Assembly (NCBI RefSeq): GCF_030816725.1
Contig: NZ_JAUSYG010000001.1
Location: 62,001 to 126,000 of the forward strand
DNA: 64,000 nucleotides
Direction of reading: 5' to 3'
From: Pseudarthrobacter defluvii
GTDB lineage: Bacteria; Actinomycetota; Actinomycetes; Actinomycetales; Micrococcaceae
Under the pieces are notes generated by a model that was not told the DNA's origin, did no database searches, and saw only the letters and a list, made by a program, of their open reading frames with translations. How positions within the stretch are numbered: position 1 is the first letter of the stretch; each line of letters begins with the position of its first letter. This document shows positions 43,772 through 53,253 of the stretch, piece by piece. The position numbers and the translations under genes were made by a program.

Positions 43772-44682
43772 GATGGGAGGTGCCTTTCATCAGCGGGAGC
43801 GGAGGCGTCAGCGGTTGCCGTGGCCACAACGTCCAGGAAGTTTTGCAGGAGGGCGGACCGGTGGCCGCGCAGCCAGGCGACGGCGAGTTCCACCGGCGGA
43901 GCATTGTCGATCTCCCGGTAAGCGACGCCTTCGAGTTGGAAGGCACGCACGCTGGACGGCATGACGGCGATCCCACCGCCCGCGGCCACGAACGCCAGCA
44001 TTGTGGAGGTCTCACCAACCACTTGCGTGATCCGCGGCTGGAAGCCTGCCTGGCGGCAGAGGTCCGAGGTAATGCGGTTCAGCACGGACTCCGGAGCGTA
44101 GGCGATGAAGTCCTGGTCCTGCAGTTCGTGCATGGCCACGGGCCGGTCCACCGCCAGGGCGCTGAAGGAGGGAAGCGCGACGACGAGTGGCTCCTGGGTG
44201 ACGACGCGGTAGTCGATCTCCTCGGACGCAACGGGGGGACGCAGCAGCGCCGCGTCCAGGGTCCCGTTCCGCAGCCCCGCTTCCATGGACGGCGTCAGCA
44301 TCTCGCCGTTCAGCGCCAGCGACAGGCCGGGAAGGACCTGCTTGGTGAGCCGCGCGATCCGGGGCATGACGCCGTAGGTTGCCGAGCCGGAGAACCCCAC
44401 CCGGAGGACGCCGGTGGCGCCCTTGCCCACCTGGTAGACATCCGCCCGGAGCGTCTCGACGTCGTTGACGATCTGGCGGCCGCGGTCCAGCAGGAGCTGG
44501 CCCGCCGCCGTCAGGTCCACCCGCCGGGTGGTGCGGTTGAGGAGCTGGACGCCCAGCTGGTCTTCCAGCTGGCGGATCTGCTGGGACAGGGGCGGCTGGG
44601 CCATGTGCAGGCGCTTGGCCGCCCTGCCGAAGTGCCGTTCCTCCGCGACCGCGATGAAGTAGTTCAGCTGGCGGATTTCCAT
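43768..44682 (-). CDS. catR: LysR-family regulator of the catechol branch
   Basis: This 304-residue regulator has an N-terminal winged helix-turn-helix (MEIRQLNYFIAVAEERHFGRAAKRLHMAQPPLSQQIRQLE, about residue 1-40) and a C-terminal effector-binding domain with RVGFSGSATYGVMPRI. It resembles CatR/CatM/BenM-type proteins, whose inducers are muconate or benzoate. I chose ATG at 44682 because the family starts at this point; a longer frame to 44730 adds unrelated residues. It is encoded first in a catR-catB-catC unit. In Proteobacteria the regulator is usually divergent from catB, so this co-linear, overlapping order is worth noting. Confidence 0.83.
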   Translation of the reverse strand: MEIRQLNYFIAVAEERHFGRAAKRLHMAQPPLSQQIRQLEDQLGVQLLNRTTRRVDLTAAGQLLLDRGRQIVNDVETLRADVYQVGKGATGVLRVGFSGSATYGVMPRIARLTKQVLPGLSLALNGEMLTPSMEAGLRNGTLDAALLRPPVASEEIDYRVVTQEPLVVALPSFSALAVDRPVAMHELQDQDFIAYAPESVLNRITSDLCRQAGFQPRITQVVGETSTMLAFVAAGGGIAVMPSSVRAFQLEGVAYREIDNAPPVELAVAWLRGHRSALLQNFLDVVATATADASAPADERHLPS

Positions 44683-44757
44683 CCGGTGCCACCTTTCTAA
44701 CGGGTCGGGGGAGGCGCGACGCTGCCTCATTGATTCATAGAGTAACCATAAAGAGCC

Positions 44758-46131
44758 TTACTTAGATACTTTTTCGACGTAATCTTGCTTCTCTTCAACT
44801 ACGGGCAAAGCTTCCTCCACCTTGTGCTGGCGCGGTACCAGGACGGTGACGGCGCCGCCGAGCAGGGCCACCGCCCCGTAAATGTAGAAGGCTGTTGCCC
44901 CGCCGATCCCCGCCGCTGCCAGCCAGCCGCCGATGATCGGTCCCAGGACCCCGCCCAGCCGGCCCACGCTGGCGCACCAGGCGACGCCGGCGGCCCGGGC
45001 ATTGGTGGTGAAGTAGTTGGACTGAAAACCGTAGACCAGCACCTGGGTGCCCAGGGTTCCCACCCCTGCGGTGGCGATGAAGGTGAAGAGCAGCGGCAGG
45101 GGAAAGCTGAACGTCATCAGTCCCAGGGAAATGGTGGCGAGGGCAAACGTGGCAGCGATAACCCGCTGCGGTCCGTTCCGGTCGGCCATCCGGGAAGCGA
45201 CCAGTCCGCCCACCACGGCACCGAGGTTCAGGGCCAGCGGGAAGAACAGGGCATAGGTCCGGCCGTAGCCGTAGCCCTCCATGATCTTTGGAAGCCAGGT
45301 GTTGAGCCCGTACGTCAGCAGGAGCCCGCAGAAGGACATCAGGCCCAGCAGGATGGATGCCACGGCGAACTGGCGGGAAAAGACGGCGGCGAACCCGGAT
45401 TTCCGCGGGACGGCGCCGGCCTCCCGGATCACCTGCTCTTCGGCGAGCGGCACCCCGGTGCGCCATGCAGCGGCCAGCGCTTCCTCTTCCCGGCCCCGGG
45501 CCAGCAGCCACCGCGGGGATTCCGGAAGCTTCCGCCAGGCAATGGGCAGGATGACCAGGAGGGGCAGGGATCCAATGATGAAGAGACCGCGCCAGCCGAT
45601 GCTGTCCAGGAACGCGATGCCCAGGACGGATGCCAGCACGCCGCCCGCGGGGACCCCGGAGTAGACGATCGCGTTGTAGAACTGCCGCCGTCCCGCGGGT
45701 GCGAACTCGGCCATCGTGGCGCCGGCGCTGGCGATGACGACGCCCAGGCCCAGCCCGGTGGCAAACCGGAGGGCACCGAAGGCGGTGACATCCGTGGCCA
45801 GGGCGGTAGCGAACATGCCCAGGGAGAACCACGCGATGCCCGCGAGCATCAGCCGGCGGCGGCCGAAGAAGTCACCGACCGCCCCGCATGCCAGCGACCC
45901 CACCAGCACCCCGATCAGGGCCCAGGATCCCAGGAGCCCGGCGGTGGCCGCATCAAAATGACCGATTTGGCCCGCGTCTGCGAGCAGTCCCGGAAGGACA
46001 GTGCCGTAGACCACCAGGTCGTAGCCATCAAACAGGAGGGCGGCGCAGATGACGAAAGCCACCCAGTTGGCTGTCCGGGTCTCCTTTCCCGGGTTTCCGG
46101 AGATCGTGGATGGGGGGTGCGGCAGCGTCAT
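44758..46131 (-). CDS. benK: MFS aromatic acid (benzoate) transporter
   Basis: This 457-residue, twelve-span carrier is of the aromatic acid/proton symporter branch of the major facilitator superfamily. The family motifs are ICAALLFDGYDLVVYGTVLP near the N terminus, GDFFGRRRLMLAG between helices 2 and 3, and LARG-containing PESPRWLLARGREEEAL after helix 6. I chose ATG at 46131, the first start before the conserved segment; the open frame reaches 46485 but the extra part has no homology. It is the second benzoate carrier in the cluster besides benE. It follows 75 bases upstream of catR on the same strand but probably has its own promoter in 46132-46461. Confidence 0.86.
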   Translation of the reverse strand: MTLPHPPSTISGNPGKETRTANWVAFVICAALLFDGYDLVVYGTVLPGLLADAGQIGHFDAATAGLLGSWALIGVLVGSLACGAVGDFFGRRRLMLAGIAWFSLGMFATALATDVTAFGALRFATGLGLGVVIASAGATMAEFAPAGRRQFYNAIVYSGVPAGGVLASVLGIAFLDSIGWRGLFIIGSLPLLVILPIAWRKLPESPRWLLARGREEEALAAAWRTGVPLAEEQVIREAGAVPRKSGFAAVFSRQFAVASILLGLMSFCGLLLTYGLNTWLPKIMEGYGYGRTYALFFPLALNLGAVVGGLVASRMADRNGPQRVIAATFALATISLGLMTFSFPLPLLFTFIATAGVGTLGTQVLVYGFQSNYFTTNARAAGVAWCASVGRLGGVLGPIIGGWLAAAGIGGATAFYIYGAVALLGGAVTVLVPRQHKVEEALPVVEEKQDYVEKVSK

Positions 46132-46461
46132 GGCGCATGTCCTTTCAGGGGGGCGGGTGGGGAGGCGTCGCGGGATTCGGATGGATCCGCGCCGGGGCCT
46201 CGGCAACCCAGCCTGACAGGCAATGTGACGCACGGCATATGAGGGGAATACCCGGTTTCCCGCCGGGGGTGCATTGTGCCGTTTCCGCATATCAAAGGGG
46301 TAGTTTTTGTGATGGATCCCGCGGGAACAGGCCAAACGCACCCGGCGGCAGCGGCTTTCTGGCGGTGGTGGGAGGACCAGTCTTAGTCCATACGCGGCCG
46401 GTATGAACCAGGCGGCCCGTAACCATGGCCGGGGGCCTGGCGCCGCGGTTAGGCTGGCGGA
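46132..46461. promoter_or_regulatory. Divergent promoter region between benK and the isomerase gene
   Basis: No gene is seen in these 330 bases. Two similar boxes, GCATATGAGGGGAATA (about 46235-46250) and GCATATCAAAGGGGTA (about 46287-46302), lie about 52 bases apart in the same direction. They could be binding sites for the LAL or LysR regulator of the cluster. This is inference from repetition only. Confidence 0.35.
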
Positions 46462-47161
46462 ATGAACAATCCAGCACGGCTGCACTCAGACCTGTCCCGC
46501 CTGGGCCGGGAGACGGACATGTTCCTTGCCACGGTCTCCTCCTTGTCCGATGAAGAACTGGCTGCTCCTTCGCTGTGTGAAGGCTGGACCCGTGCCGAAG
46601 TTATTGCGCACGTCGCATCCAGCGGACGCGCCCTGGTCGGGCTGATCGACTGGGCCACGTCCGGGGAGGAACGCCAGCTGTACGCGTCCCCTGAAGCGCG
46701 CGCGGAGGCTATCGCAGCCCTTGCTGCCATGCCGCGGGAGGAGCTCCTGGCTGAAGTGCGGGACTCGGCCACCGCTTTCGCCGGTGAAGCCCAGCGGTTG
46801 ACCGGAGAGCTTGCGGTACCGGAAGTAAAGGTGGGCGGCCGGGAGCTGCCGGCCACGTCCATTGTGGCGCTGCGGATTGCCGAGGTGGTGGTGCACCACC
46901 ATGACCTGGAAACCGCCTGGACCATCGAGGAAGCCGACCCCGATTCGCTGCTGAACGCCATCGAGGCCGTGGTACGGGCCATGCGCGCCAAGGGGGCGCC
47001 GGGGGATGACGCTGGTAACCGAGGAACGGGATGAATGGGTCATCGGTGACGGCGCCCTGCGGGTTGAGTCGGACCGGGAGGGCCTCCTGAAATGGTTGGC
47101 ACGCGGCGCCGCCGATGATGTTGAGGCGGCAGGCCCGGTGCCCGCGCTGCCGGCCTGGTAA
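46462..47161 (+). pseudogene. Frameshifted maleylpyruvate isomerase-family (mycothiol-dependent) protein
   Basis: The first 180 residues show a DinB-like mycothiol-dependent isomerase domain: LCEGWTRAEVIAHVASSGRAL with its metal-binding His, then AEVVVHHHDLETAW with the second His pair. The frame then ends early in unrelated residues. One G fewer in the run at 47001-47005 would restore the usual C-terminal domain (MTLVTEERDEWVIGDGALRV ... ALPAW) and a total of 232 residues. Proteins of this family use mycothiol to isomerise maleylpyruvate or detoxify electrophiles. The specific substrate is unknown, and it is not a dedicated benzoate/catechol enzyme. The frameshift may be an artefact, and an N-terminal-only protein might still fold. 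Confidence 0.75.
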
Positions 47162-47174
47162 AGCCATAGAAAGA

Positions 47175-47215
47175 CCCCGCCGGGCACCAGCGGATTGCTG
47201 ACACACCCGGCGGGG
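47175..47215. terminator. Hairpin after the isomerase gene
   Basis: CCCCGCCGGG and its exact complement form a 10-bp stem around a 21-base loop, 14 bases after the stop of the isomerase gene. There is only a weak T-run. It separates that gene from the decayed binding-protein gene on the other strand. Confidence 0.6.
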
Positions 47216-47224
47216 ATTCCTTCG

Positions 47225-47830
47225 TCGGCGACCGCCGGCCCGTTGCCCTTCTTCGTGGTGAAGGCGAGATCGACCTTCAGCGGCCAGCCGCCCTCCAGCG
47301 TGCCCAACCGCTTTGGCCAGGCTCGAGGCTGAATCGTCGTCGTAATACTGGAACTGGATGGAAGCCAGGCCGTTCTTCCTGTTCTCCTCGTCCCAGCGCA
47401 CCAGGATGGCTTCCTGGTTGGTGCCGGAGCCCACGACGATCCTCTTGCCGGCCACGTACTTGGCTTCCTTGATCTCGCCGCTGCCGGAATAACTCTTGGC
47501 GTAGAAGCCCAGGAGGTCGTTGCGGTAGGTGGCGAAGTCGAATTTTTCCTTGCGCGCCTCGGTGACGGTGACGTTGGAGAGCACGGCCTCGTACTTGGAC
47601 GATTCGATGCCCAGCGGCCAGTCCGCCCACGCCACCGGCAGGACCTCGACCTCGAGGCCCAACGCGCCGCCCACTGCATAGGCGATGTCCACCTCGCTGC
47701 CGATCAGGGTCTTGTTGTCCGTCGCGAACAGGCTGAGCGGTGCCGCGCCTCCGGTGGTCACCACGGTGAGCTTGCCGTCGGCATTGACGGCCTCCGGGAC
47801 GAGCGCCGCCGCCGCGGGGTCTGCATAGCA
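47225..47830 (-). pseudogene. Decayed amino acid ABC transporter substrate-binding protein
   Basis: The minus strand encodes the middle of a family-3 solute-binding protein: DGKLTVVTTGGAAPLSLFAT, VAWADWPLGIESSKYEAVLS, NVTVTEARKEKFDFATYRND and VAGKRIVVGSGTNQEA. The signal peptide is missing; the upstream frame to 47947 starts with unrelated residues. After YYDDDSASSLA an internal deletion and frameshift join directly to RLGTLEGGWPLKVDLAFTTKKGNG in another frame, and the last part is lost. No permease or ATPase genes lie next to it. It appears to be a solitary dead remnant. Confidence 0.8.
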
Positions 47831-48045
47831 GTTAACCGGACGACCGGGGCGGTCAAATTTGGGGGCGGTTCGTCCGTCACCTGCCCGGCAGCCGAGTAGG
47901 CCCGTCACGGATTCAGCAGAAAGCGAGTACTCGGGGAAAAAAGACAAGTGGTGATTACGCGTGTTCTACCCCTATGCCGGACCCTACGGTGGGCTATGTA
48001 AAGCGGCCAGAGTGGGCCGCTGCAATGGCCTCAACAGGAGCTCGC

Positions 48046-50379
48046 ATGCGCACTTCCCCGTCCCCCTCTGCCCGCACCCGCCGACTGGCAGCCGCTATTG
48101 TCCTGCCAGGGCTGCTCGCCACGAGCATGGTGCTGGTCCAGCCGGCAAACGCAGCTACGACGTCCACCACCGGCATGTGCAACGGCGTGGTCAACCAGCT
48201 GTCGCACCGCGGCGCCGTGCAGGAGAATCTGCTGAAGGCCGCGGCCAAGAAAAACGCCGACGCGATTGCCGCGTTGCAGGCAGAAAAGGCGAAGCTTCAA
48301 ACCTCCGCAGACTCGCTCACGGCGCAGGTTGCGGCAGCGCAGCAGGCGCTGGTCGATCTTGGGGCGCAGGAGACTCAGCTGGACAGCGAGGTAGAAGCAG
48401 CGCAGGCGGAGGTGGACAAGCTGACCTTCGAGCAGGAGGGTCTAACGACTGCGGTGAAGACTGCGGAGACTGACATTGCAAACCTGAAGAGCCAGCAGGC
48501 AGGCGTTGCCAGCGAACTGGCGCCGCTGCAGCAGGAACTGGAAACCGCCCAGGCTGCCTCCGCCGACCTCAAGGCCAAGGCTTCCGATCTGGCCGCACAG
48601 CAGACCGCCAACACCCAAGCAATCGTCGCCGCTGAGGCCGTGCTGGACTCGCTGAAGCAGGACGCCGCCAAGGCCGCCGCGGACGTCGCGGCCAAGGGAG
48701 CCCAGATCGAGCAGGCCCAGGCGGACCTGGCAGCCCTAATCACTCAGGCGCAGCAGGCCGCCGACGCTGTGACCGCAGCAGAGACGGAAGTGAGCGGGGC
48801 TGAGGCCCAGCTGAAGGAGCTTGAGGCTGCAGGAACAGCTGCCGCGGACGCACTGAAGACCCAGCAAGACAAGGTGGAGGCGGCCAAGGCGACGCTGGCC
48901 AGGGTTCAGGATGCTGCTGCAACCGCCGACGTAGCCGTCACCGCGAAGAAGGACCAGATCGCCGCGGCAGAGGCGGAGCTCACCGTTCTGAAATCCACGG
49001 CGTCCGCGGCCAAGGCAGCCCTCGACGCCAAGAACGCATTGATCACAGCAGCACAGGCCGGCCTGGCAACGCTCCAGGCCGACGCGGCGGCAGCCGCCAA
49101 GGCCGTCACCGACAACAACGACAAGATCTCCACCGTGAACGCCGAGATCACCAGCCTCCAGAACCAGATCACGACGCTGACCAGCCAGATTGCCGCCAAG
49201 CAGGCCCAAATCGCCCAGGCCCAGAAGGACCTCGCCGCCCTGCAGGCACAAAAGACCAGCCTGGAGACGCAGATCGCTGACCTGAACAAACAGATCGATG
49301 CAATCAACGGCAACTCAAAGGAAAAGCGTGACCTGATCGCCAAGCGCGACGCCGTCGCCGCGCAGCTCGCCACTGTGAACACGCAGATCACGGACAAGAA
49401 CACACAAATCTCAGGGCTTCAGGGTGACCTGAAGACTCTGCAGGCACAGGTGGACAGCCTGAATTCCCAGTTGCTGTCCAAACAGCAGGAAAGCAGCACC
49501 CTGCAAAAGAACGCTGCACCGCTGCAGGCATCTCTTGAAGCCGCCAACCTCGCAGTCACCACCAAGCAGGGTGAAATCGAAGTCCTGAAGTCGCAGGTTT
49601 CCTCGCTGCAGTCAGCGGCCAAAGATGCATACGCCGCAGTTGAGGGCAAGCAGACCGACCTCAGGATCCTGCAGAACCAGCTTCCGGATTTGGAACAGAC
49701 AGCGAAGGACGCGGCAAGCGCCGTAACAGCCCAGGAGCAGATCCTGGCGGACCTCGAAGCGCCCCTGGCAGGCATGGCCGATGACGTGGAGCAGGCCCAG
49801 CAGGCCATCACGGACCAGAAGGCGGTGCTGGAAGCGAAGAAGGCTGCACTGACCCAGGCGCAGGATGCACTGGCCAAGGCCAACACCGCGGTGGAGGACA
49901 AACAATCGGAAATCTCCACCCTGCAGGACCAGCTCAAGGGCCTGCAGGCAACGCTGGATGCAGCCAACCAGGCGGTTACGGAGAAGACGGGGCAGATTGC
50001 GCAGCTGAACCTCCTGGGCGACAGCCTGTCGACGAAGCTCAACGACCTCAATAAGCTGATCGCCGCCGCGGAGGCAGATGTGCTTAGCCTGCAGGGTCGG
50101 GTAGCACCGCTGCTGGACCAGCTCAACCAACTCACCGGCCAGATCAGCGCGGCACAGGCCAATCTCGCTTCCCTGCAATCGCAGCTGACCGCAGTGGACG
50201 ACCAACTGACCGCTGCACAGAAAACACTGCGGGATCTGCAGGCCAAGAAGGGCAACAATACTGCGGCGATCAAGACGCAGAAGGACGTTGTTGACCAGCT
50301 CACGGCCCGACTTGGAAGCATCCAGGACCAGATCAAGGCCATCGACGGAACCATCGCGAACGGAGGCTGCGCCGCCTGA
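48046..50379 (+). CDS. Secreted long coiled-coil protein
   Basis: This 778-residue protein has a clear Sec signal peptide (basic SPSARTRRLAAAIVL, hydrophobic core, cleavage after PANA at about residue 36). Almost all of the rest is predicted coiled coil, with heptad patterns rich in Ala, Gln, Lys, Glu and Asp, such as LQAEKAKLQTSADSLTAQV and LTSQIAAKQAQIAQAQKDL. Near residue 430 the sequence NGNSKEKRDLIAKRDAV may form a break or turn. There are two Cys in the mature protein, one near each end (CNGVV and GGCAA), which could close a long hairpin or link subunits. No LPXTG or membrane anchor is seen. AGGAG lies five bases before ATG 48046. I know no function; a surface-associated spacer or peptidoglycan-linked scaffold is speculation. 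Confidence 0.8.
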   Translation: MRTSPSPSARTRRLAAAIVLPGLLATSMVLVQPANAATTSTTGMCNGVVNQLSHRGAVQENLLKAAAKKNADAIAALQAEKAKLQTSADSLTAQVAAAQQALVDLGAQETQLDSEVEAAQAEVDKLTFEQEGLTTAVKTAETDIANLKSQQAGVASELAPLQQELETAQAASADLKAKASDLAAQQTANTQAIVAAEAVLDSLKQDAAKAAADVAAKGAQIEQAQADLAALITQAQQAADAVTAAETEVSGAEAQLKELEAAGTAAADALKTQQDKVEAAKATLARVQDAAATADVAVTAKKDQIAAAEAELTVLKSTASAAKAALDAKNALITAAQAGLATLQADAAAAAKAVTDNNDKISTVNAEITSLQNQITTLTSQIAAKQAQIAQAQKDLAALQAQKTSLETQIADLNKQIDAINGNSKEKRDLIAKRDAVAAQLATVNTQITDKNTQISGLQGDLKTLQAQVDSLNSQLLSKQQESSTLQKNAAPLQASLEAANLAVTTKQGEIEVLKSQVSSLQSAAKDAYAAVEGKQTDLRILQNQLPDLEQTAKDAASAVTAQEQILADLEAPLAGMADDVEQAQQAITDQKAVLEAKKAALTQAQDALAKANTAVEDKQSEISTLQDQLKGLQATLDAANQAVTEKTGQIAQLNLLGDSLSTKLNDLNKLIAAAEADVLSLQGRVAPLLDQLNQLTGQISAAQANLASLQSQLTAVDDQLTAAQKTLRDLQAKKGNNTAAIKTQKDVVDQLTARLGSIQDQIKAIDGTIANGGCAA

Positions 50380-50423
50380 TGCACAAGGCATAGAGACCGG
50401 CGCTCAACGACGCGCGCCGCAAA

Positions 50424-50455
50424 GAAGGGACCAGTTCAGCCGAACTGGTCCCTTC
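50424..50455. terminator. Terminator of the coiled-coil gene
   Basis: A perfect 14-bp stem (GAAGGGACCAGTTC and its complement) with a four-base AGCC loop lies 45 bases after the coiled-coil gene and 32 bases before the end of the convergent DJ-1 gene. It can serve both. Confidence 0.8.
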
Positions 50456-50486
50456 TGGATGTGGGGCTTGGAGGTAAGCCCAGCGC

Positions 50487-51182
50487 TTAGCCCAGCGCCG
50501 CGAGTACTTCCTTGGCCACGTCCTCGCTGGACTGCGGGTTCTGCCCGGTGATGAGGTTGCCGTCCCGGACCACGTTGGAGGTCCAGGCCGCGGCGTTCTC
50601 AATCACCGCGCCCTTCTCCTTGAGCGCGTCCTCCACCAGCCAGGGCGTGTTCTCCCCGGTGCCGCCGCCAAGTTCTTCCTCGTTGGTGAAGACCGTGAGG
50701 CGCCGTCCCTTGAAAGCGAACGCGCCGTCTTCCGTAGCGCTCAGCAGACCGGCGGGGCCGTGGCAGAACGGCGCAATGATCTTGCCACTCCGGTCCGCTG
50801 CCACCAGGATGCGGCCCAGGTCGGCGTCCTTGTACAGGTCTGCCATGGGCCCGTGGCCGCCGGGCATCACCACGGCGTCGTAGGCGGCAATGTCGACGTC
50901 GGCCAGGACCAGCGGGTGCGCAAGCTCGCCGTCGATCTTGGCCAGGTAGTCGCGGAAACCCTGCGCCCGGTCCTCGCCACCGGCCGACTCAGCGGCCAGG
51001 CTCACCTGGTCCACGGTGGGCTTCCTGCCGCCGGGCGTGGCGATGTGGACTGTGTTGCCGGCTTCGATCAGGGTCTGGTGGGACACCACCAGTTCCTCCG
51101 CCCAGTAGCCGGTGGGGTGTTCGTTGCCGTCCTTCATGGTGAGGGAATCCGCGGCCGAGACGACCATCAGGATGTTTGCCAT
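50487..51182 (-). CDS. DJ-1/PfpI superfamily protein
   Basis: This 231-residue protein has a class I glutamine amidotransferase-like fold. The nucleophile elbow is IAPFCHGPAGLLS with the reactive Cys near residue 138. MPGGHGPMADLYKD and the start MANILMVVSAADSLTM are typical of the HchA/glyoxalase-III-like and stress-protein branches. AGGAG lies about eight bases before ATG 51182. Members handle methylglyoxal or protect against oxidative and carbonyl stress; the exact activity is not decided by sequence. The neighbouring aldo/keto reductase on the same strand fits carbonyl detoxification. Confidence 0.85.
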   Translation of the reverse strand: MANILMVVSAADSLTMKDGNEHPTGYWAEELVVSHQTLIEAGNTVHIATPGGRKPTVDQVSLAAESAGGEDRAQGFRDYLAKIDGELAHPLVLADVDIAAYDAVVMPGGHGPMADLYKDADLGRILVAADRSGKIIAPFCHGPAGLLSATEDGAFAFKGRRLTVFTNEEELGGGTGENTPWLVEDALKEKGAVIENAAAWTSNVVRDGNLITGQNPQSSEDVAKEVLAALG

Positions 51183-51246
51183 GCTGTTTCTCCTGTCCTT
51201 GCTGACGTGAGTGTCTTTGCTGACGTAAGTGGCTGAAGCCGCGTTC

Positions 51247-52119
51247 TTACTTGCCAGCTGCTTCAAGCTCAGCGTACGTGTCGTCGTCGAGCGTGATGCC
51301 GGCGGCGGCCATATTCTCTTCCAGGTGCTGCACGGAGCCGGTGCCCGGGATGGGCATCATCACGGGGGAGCGGCGCAGCAGCCAGGCAAGGGCCACCTGC
51401 GAGGTGGTGGCGCCCAGGCGCTTGGCGGCCTCGTCCAGCGGGCCGCCCGGCTGAGCGAGTTCACCCGCGGAAATGGGCGCCCAGGGGATGAAGCCGATCC
51501 CGTTCTCCTCCGAGTAGCGCAGCACGTCCTCCGATGACCGGTCAGTCAGGTTGTACCGGTTCTGCACGGTGGAGACCGTGAAGTGCCTGCTGGCCGCCTC
51601 CAGGTCCTCAACGCTCACCTGGGACAGGCCCAGGGCGCGGACCTTGCCCTCGTCCTGGAGCTCGCGAAGCACGCCGAACTGCTCCTCGGCGTCCACCTTG
51701 GGATCGATCCGGTGCAGCTGCAGCAGGTCCAGGGTGTCCACCTTCAGCTTGCGCAGGCTCAGCTCGGTCTGCTGGCGCAGGTATTCCGGCCGGCCAACGG
51801 GAATCCACTTGTTGGGCCCGGTCCGGGTGAAGCCCACCTTGGTGGCGATCTTCAGCCCCTCCTTGTACGGGTGCAGCGCCTCGGCGATGATTTCCTCGCT
51901 GATGTTGGGGCCGTAGGAGTCGGCGGTGTCAATGAAGTCCACCCCGAGTTCGACGGCGCGGCGCACCACGGCCACGGCGGCTTGGCGGTCCTTGGGCTCA
52001 CCCCAGACACCGTCACCCACGATGCGCATGGCACCAAAACCGAGCCGGTGCACGGTTCCCAGGTCCTTGAGGTCGATGGTTGCGGACAGTTCCAGCTGGT
52101 TCGTTGAATCTTGGCTCAT
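51247..52119 (-). CDS. Aldo/keto reductase
   Basis: This 290-residue NADPH-dependent TIM-barrel reductase has the catalytic tetrad visible: Asp and Tyr in [11 protein letters not shown], Lys in IATKVGFTR, and His in DLLQLHRID. The C-terminal cofactor region [19 protein letters not shown] is typical. It lies 64 bases upstream of the DJ-1 gene and could be co-transcribed. The substrate is unknown. It is divergent from the luciferase-like monooxygenase gene. Confidence 0.9.
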   Translation of the reverse strand: MSQDSTNQLELSATIDLKDLGTVHRLGFGAMRIVGDGVWGEPKDRQAAVAVVRRAVELGVDFIDTADSYGPNISEEIIAEALHPYKEGLKIATKVGFTRTGPNKWIPVGRPEYLRQQTELSLRKLKVDTLDLLQLHRIDPKVDAEEQFGVLRELQDEGKVRALGLSQVSVEDLEAASRHFTVSTVQNRYNLTDRSSEDVLRYSEENGIGFIPWAPISAGELAQPGGPLDEAAKRLGATTSQVALAWLLRRSPVMMPIPGTGSVQHLEENMAAAGITLDDDTYAELEAAGK

Positions 52120-52259
52120 AGGGGCGGCAACATCATCAGTATGCTGAGTATTCCCCGGATCACAGAAATAAGCGGGGCTCCGCCGTCGTTATGCGTGAAG
52201 TGCCCGCCGCAATCCGGCCGGCGACTCATACGAAACGCTCCTGAAAGGCCGCACCCGAC

Positions 52260-53252
52260 GTGACTCTTCCCCTCTCCATCCTTGACCTGGCAACCATCGG
52301 CAAAGGCCAGACGGCGGCGGAGAGCTTCGCAGGCAGCGTGGCCATGGCGCAAAGCGCCGAGAAGCTGGGCTACCGGCGCATCTGGTACGCCGAGCACCAC
52401 AACATGTCCTCCATCGCTTCCTCGGCCACCAGCGTGCTGATCGCCCACGTTGCCGCGCACACCGAAAGCATCCGGCTGGGCGCTGGCGGCATCATGCTGC
52501 CCAACCATTCCCCGCTGACCATCGCCGAGCAGTTCGGCACCCTGGAAACCCTCCACCCGGGCCGGATCGACCTGGGCCTGGGCCGGGCCCCGGGCAGCGA
52601 CCAGAACACCATGCGCGCGCTGCGCCGCGATCCCATGTCCGCGGACAGCTTTCCGCAGGACGTCCTCGAGCTGCAGGGCTACCTGACCGGCCCCACCCGC
52701 ATCCAGGGCGTCGAAGCCACCCCGGGCAAGGGCACCAACGTCCCGCTCTACATCCTGGGCTCATCCCTGTTCGGCGCCCGCCTGGCCGCGCAGCTGGGCC
52801 TGCCGTATGCCTTCGCATCCCACTTTGCCCCGGCCGCCCTGCAGGACGCGGTGGCCATCTACCGCCGCGAGTTCAAGCCGTCCGCGCAGCTGGATGCCCC
52901 GCACGTGATCGCCGGCGTCAACGTGATCGCCGCCGACTCCGCTTCCGGAGCGCAGGCAATGTTCCAAGCCACCAAGCGTGCCCGCGTCTCCCTGTTCTTC
53001 GGCGGCGGCACCCGGGAGTTCACCGACGACGAGGCGGACATGATCCTGGACTCGCCGCAGGGACGGCACATGGCACAAATGATGACGTACTCGGCAGTGG
53101 GGACGCCCGACGTCGTCATCGACTACCTGGACAGCTTCGGCAAGCACGCGGACGCCGACGAACTCATCGTGGCGCACCAGAGCAACGGCACCCAGGAGCG
53201 CTTGCGGTCCGTCGAGCTGCTGGCCCAGGCCGCAGGGCTGGTGGCTGTCTAG
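52260..53252 (+). CDS. LLM-class flavin-dependent oxidoreductase
   Basis: This 330-residue luciferase-like TIM-barrel protein belongs to the group-1 family with [47 protein letters not shown] and [21 protein letters not shown]. These enzymes use reduced flavin and oxygen or act on F420; no substrate is evident. The start is GTG at 52260, matching the usual family N terminus. The next gene, an exporter, begins one base after its stop, so they form an operon. Confidence 0.88.
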   Translation: MTLPLSILDLATIGKGQTAAESFAGSVAMAQSAEKLGYRRIWYAEHHNMSSIASSATSVLIAHVAAHTESIRLGAGGIMLPNHSPLTIAEQFGTLETLHPGRIDLGLGRAPGSDQNTMRALRRDPMSADSFPQDVLELQGYLTGPTRIQGVEATPGKGTNVPLYILGSSLFGARLAAQLGLPYAFASHFAPAALQDAVAIYRREFKPSAQLDAPHVIAGVNVIAADSASGAQAMFQATKRARVSLFFGGGTREFTDDEADMILDSPQGRHMAQMMTYSAVGTPDVVIDYLDSFGKHADADELIVAHQSNGTQERLRSVELLAQAAGLVAV

Positions 53253-53253
53253 G

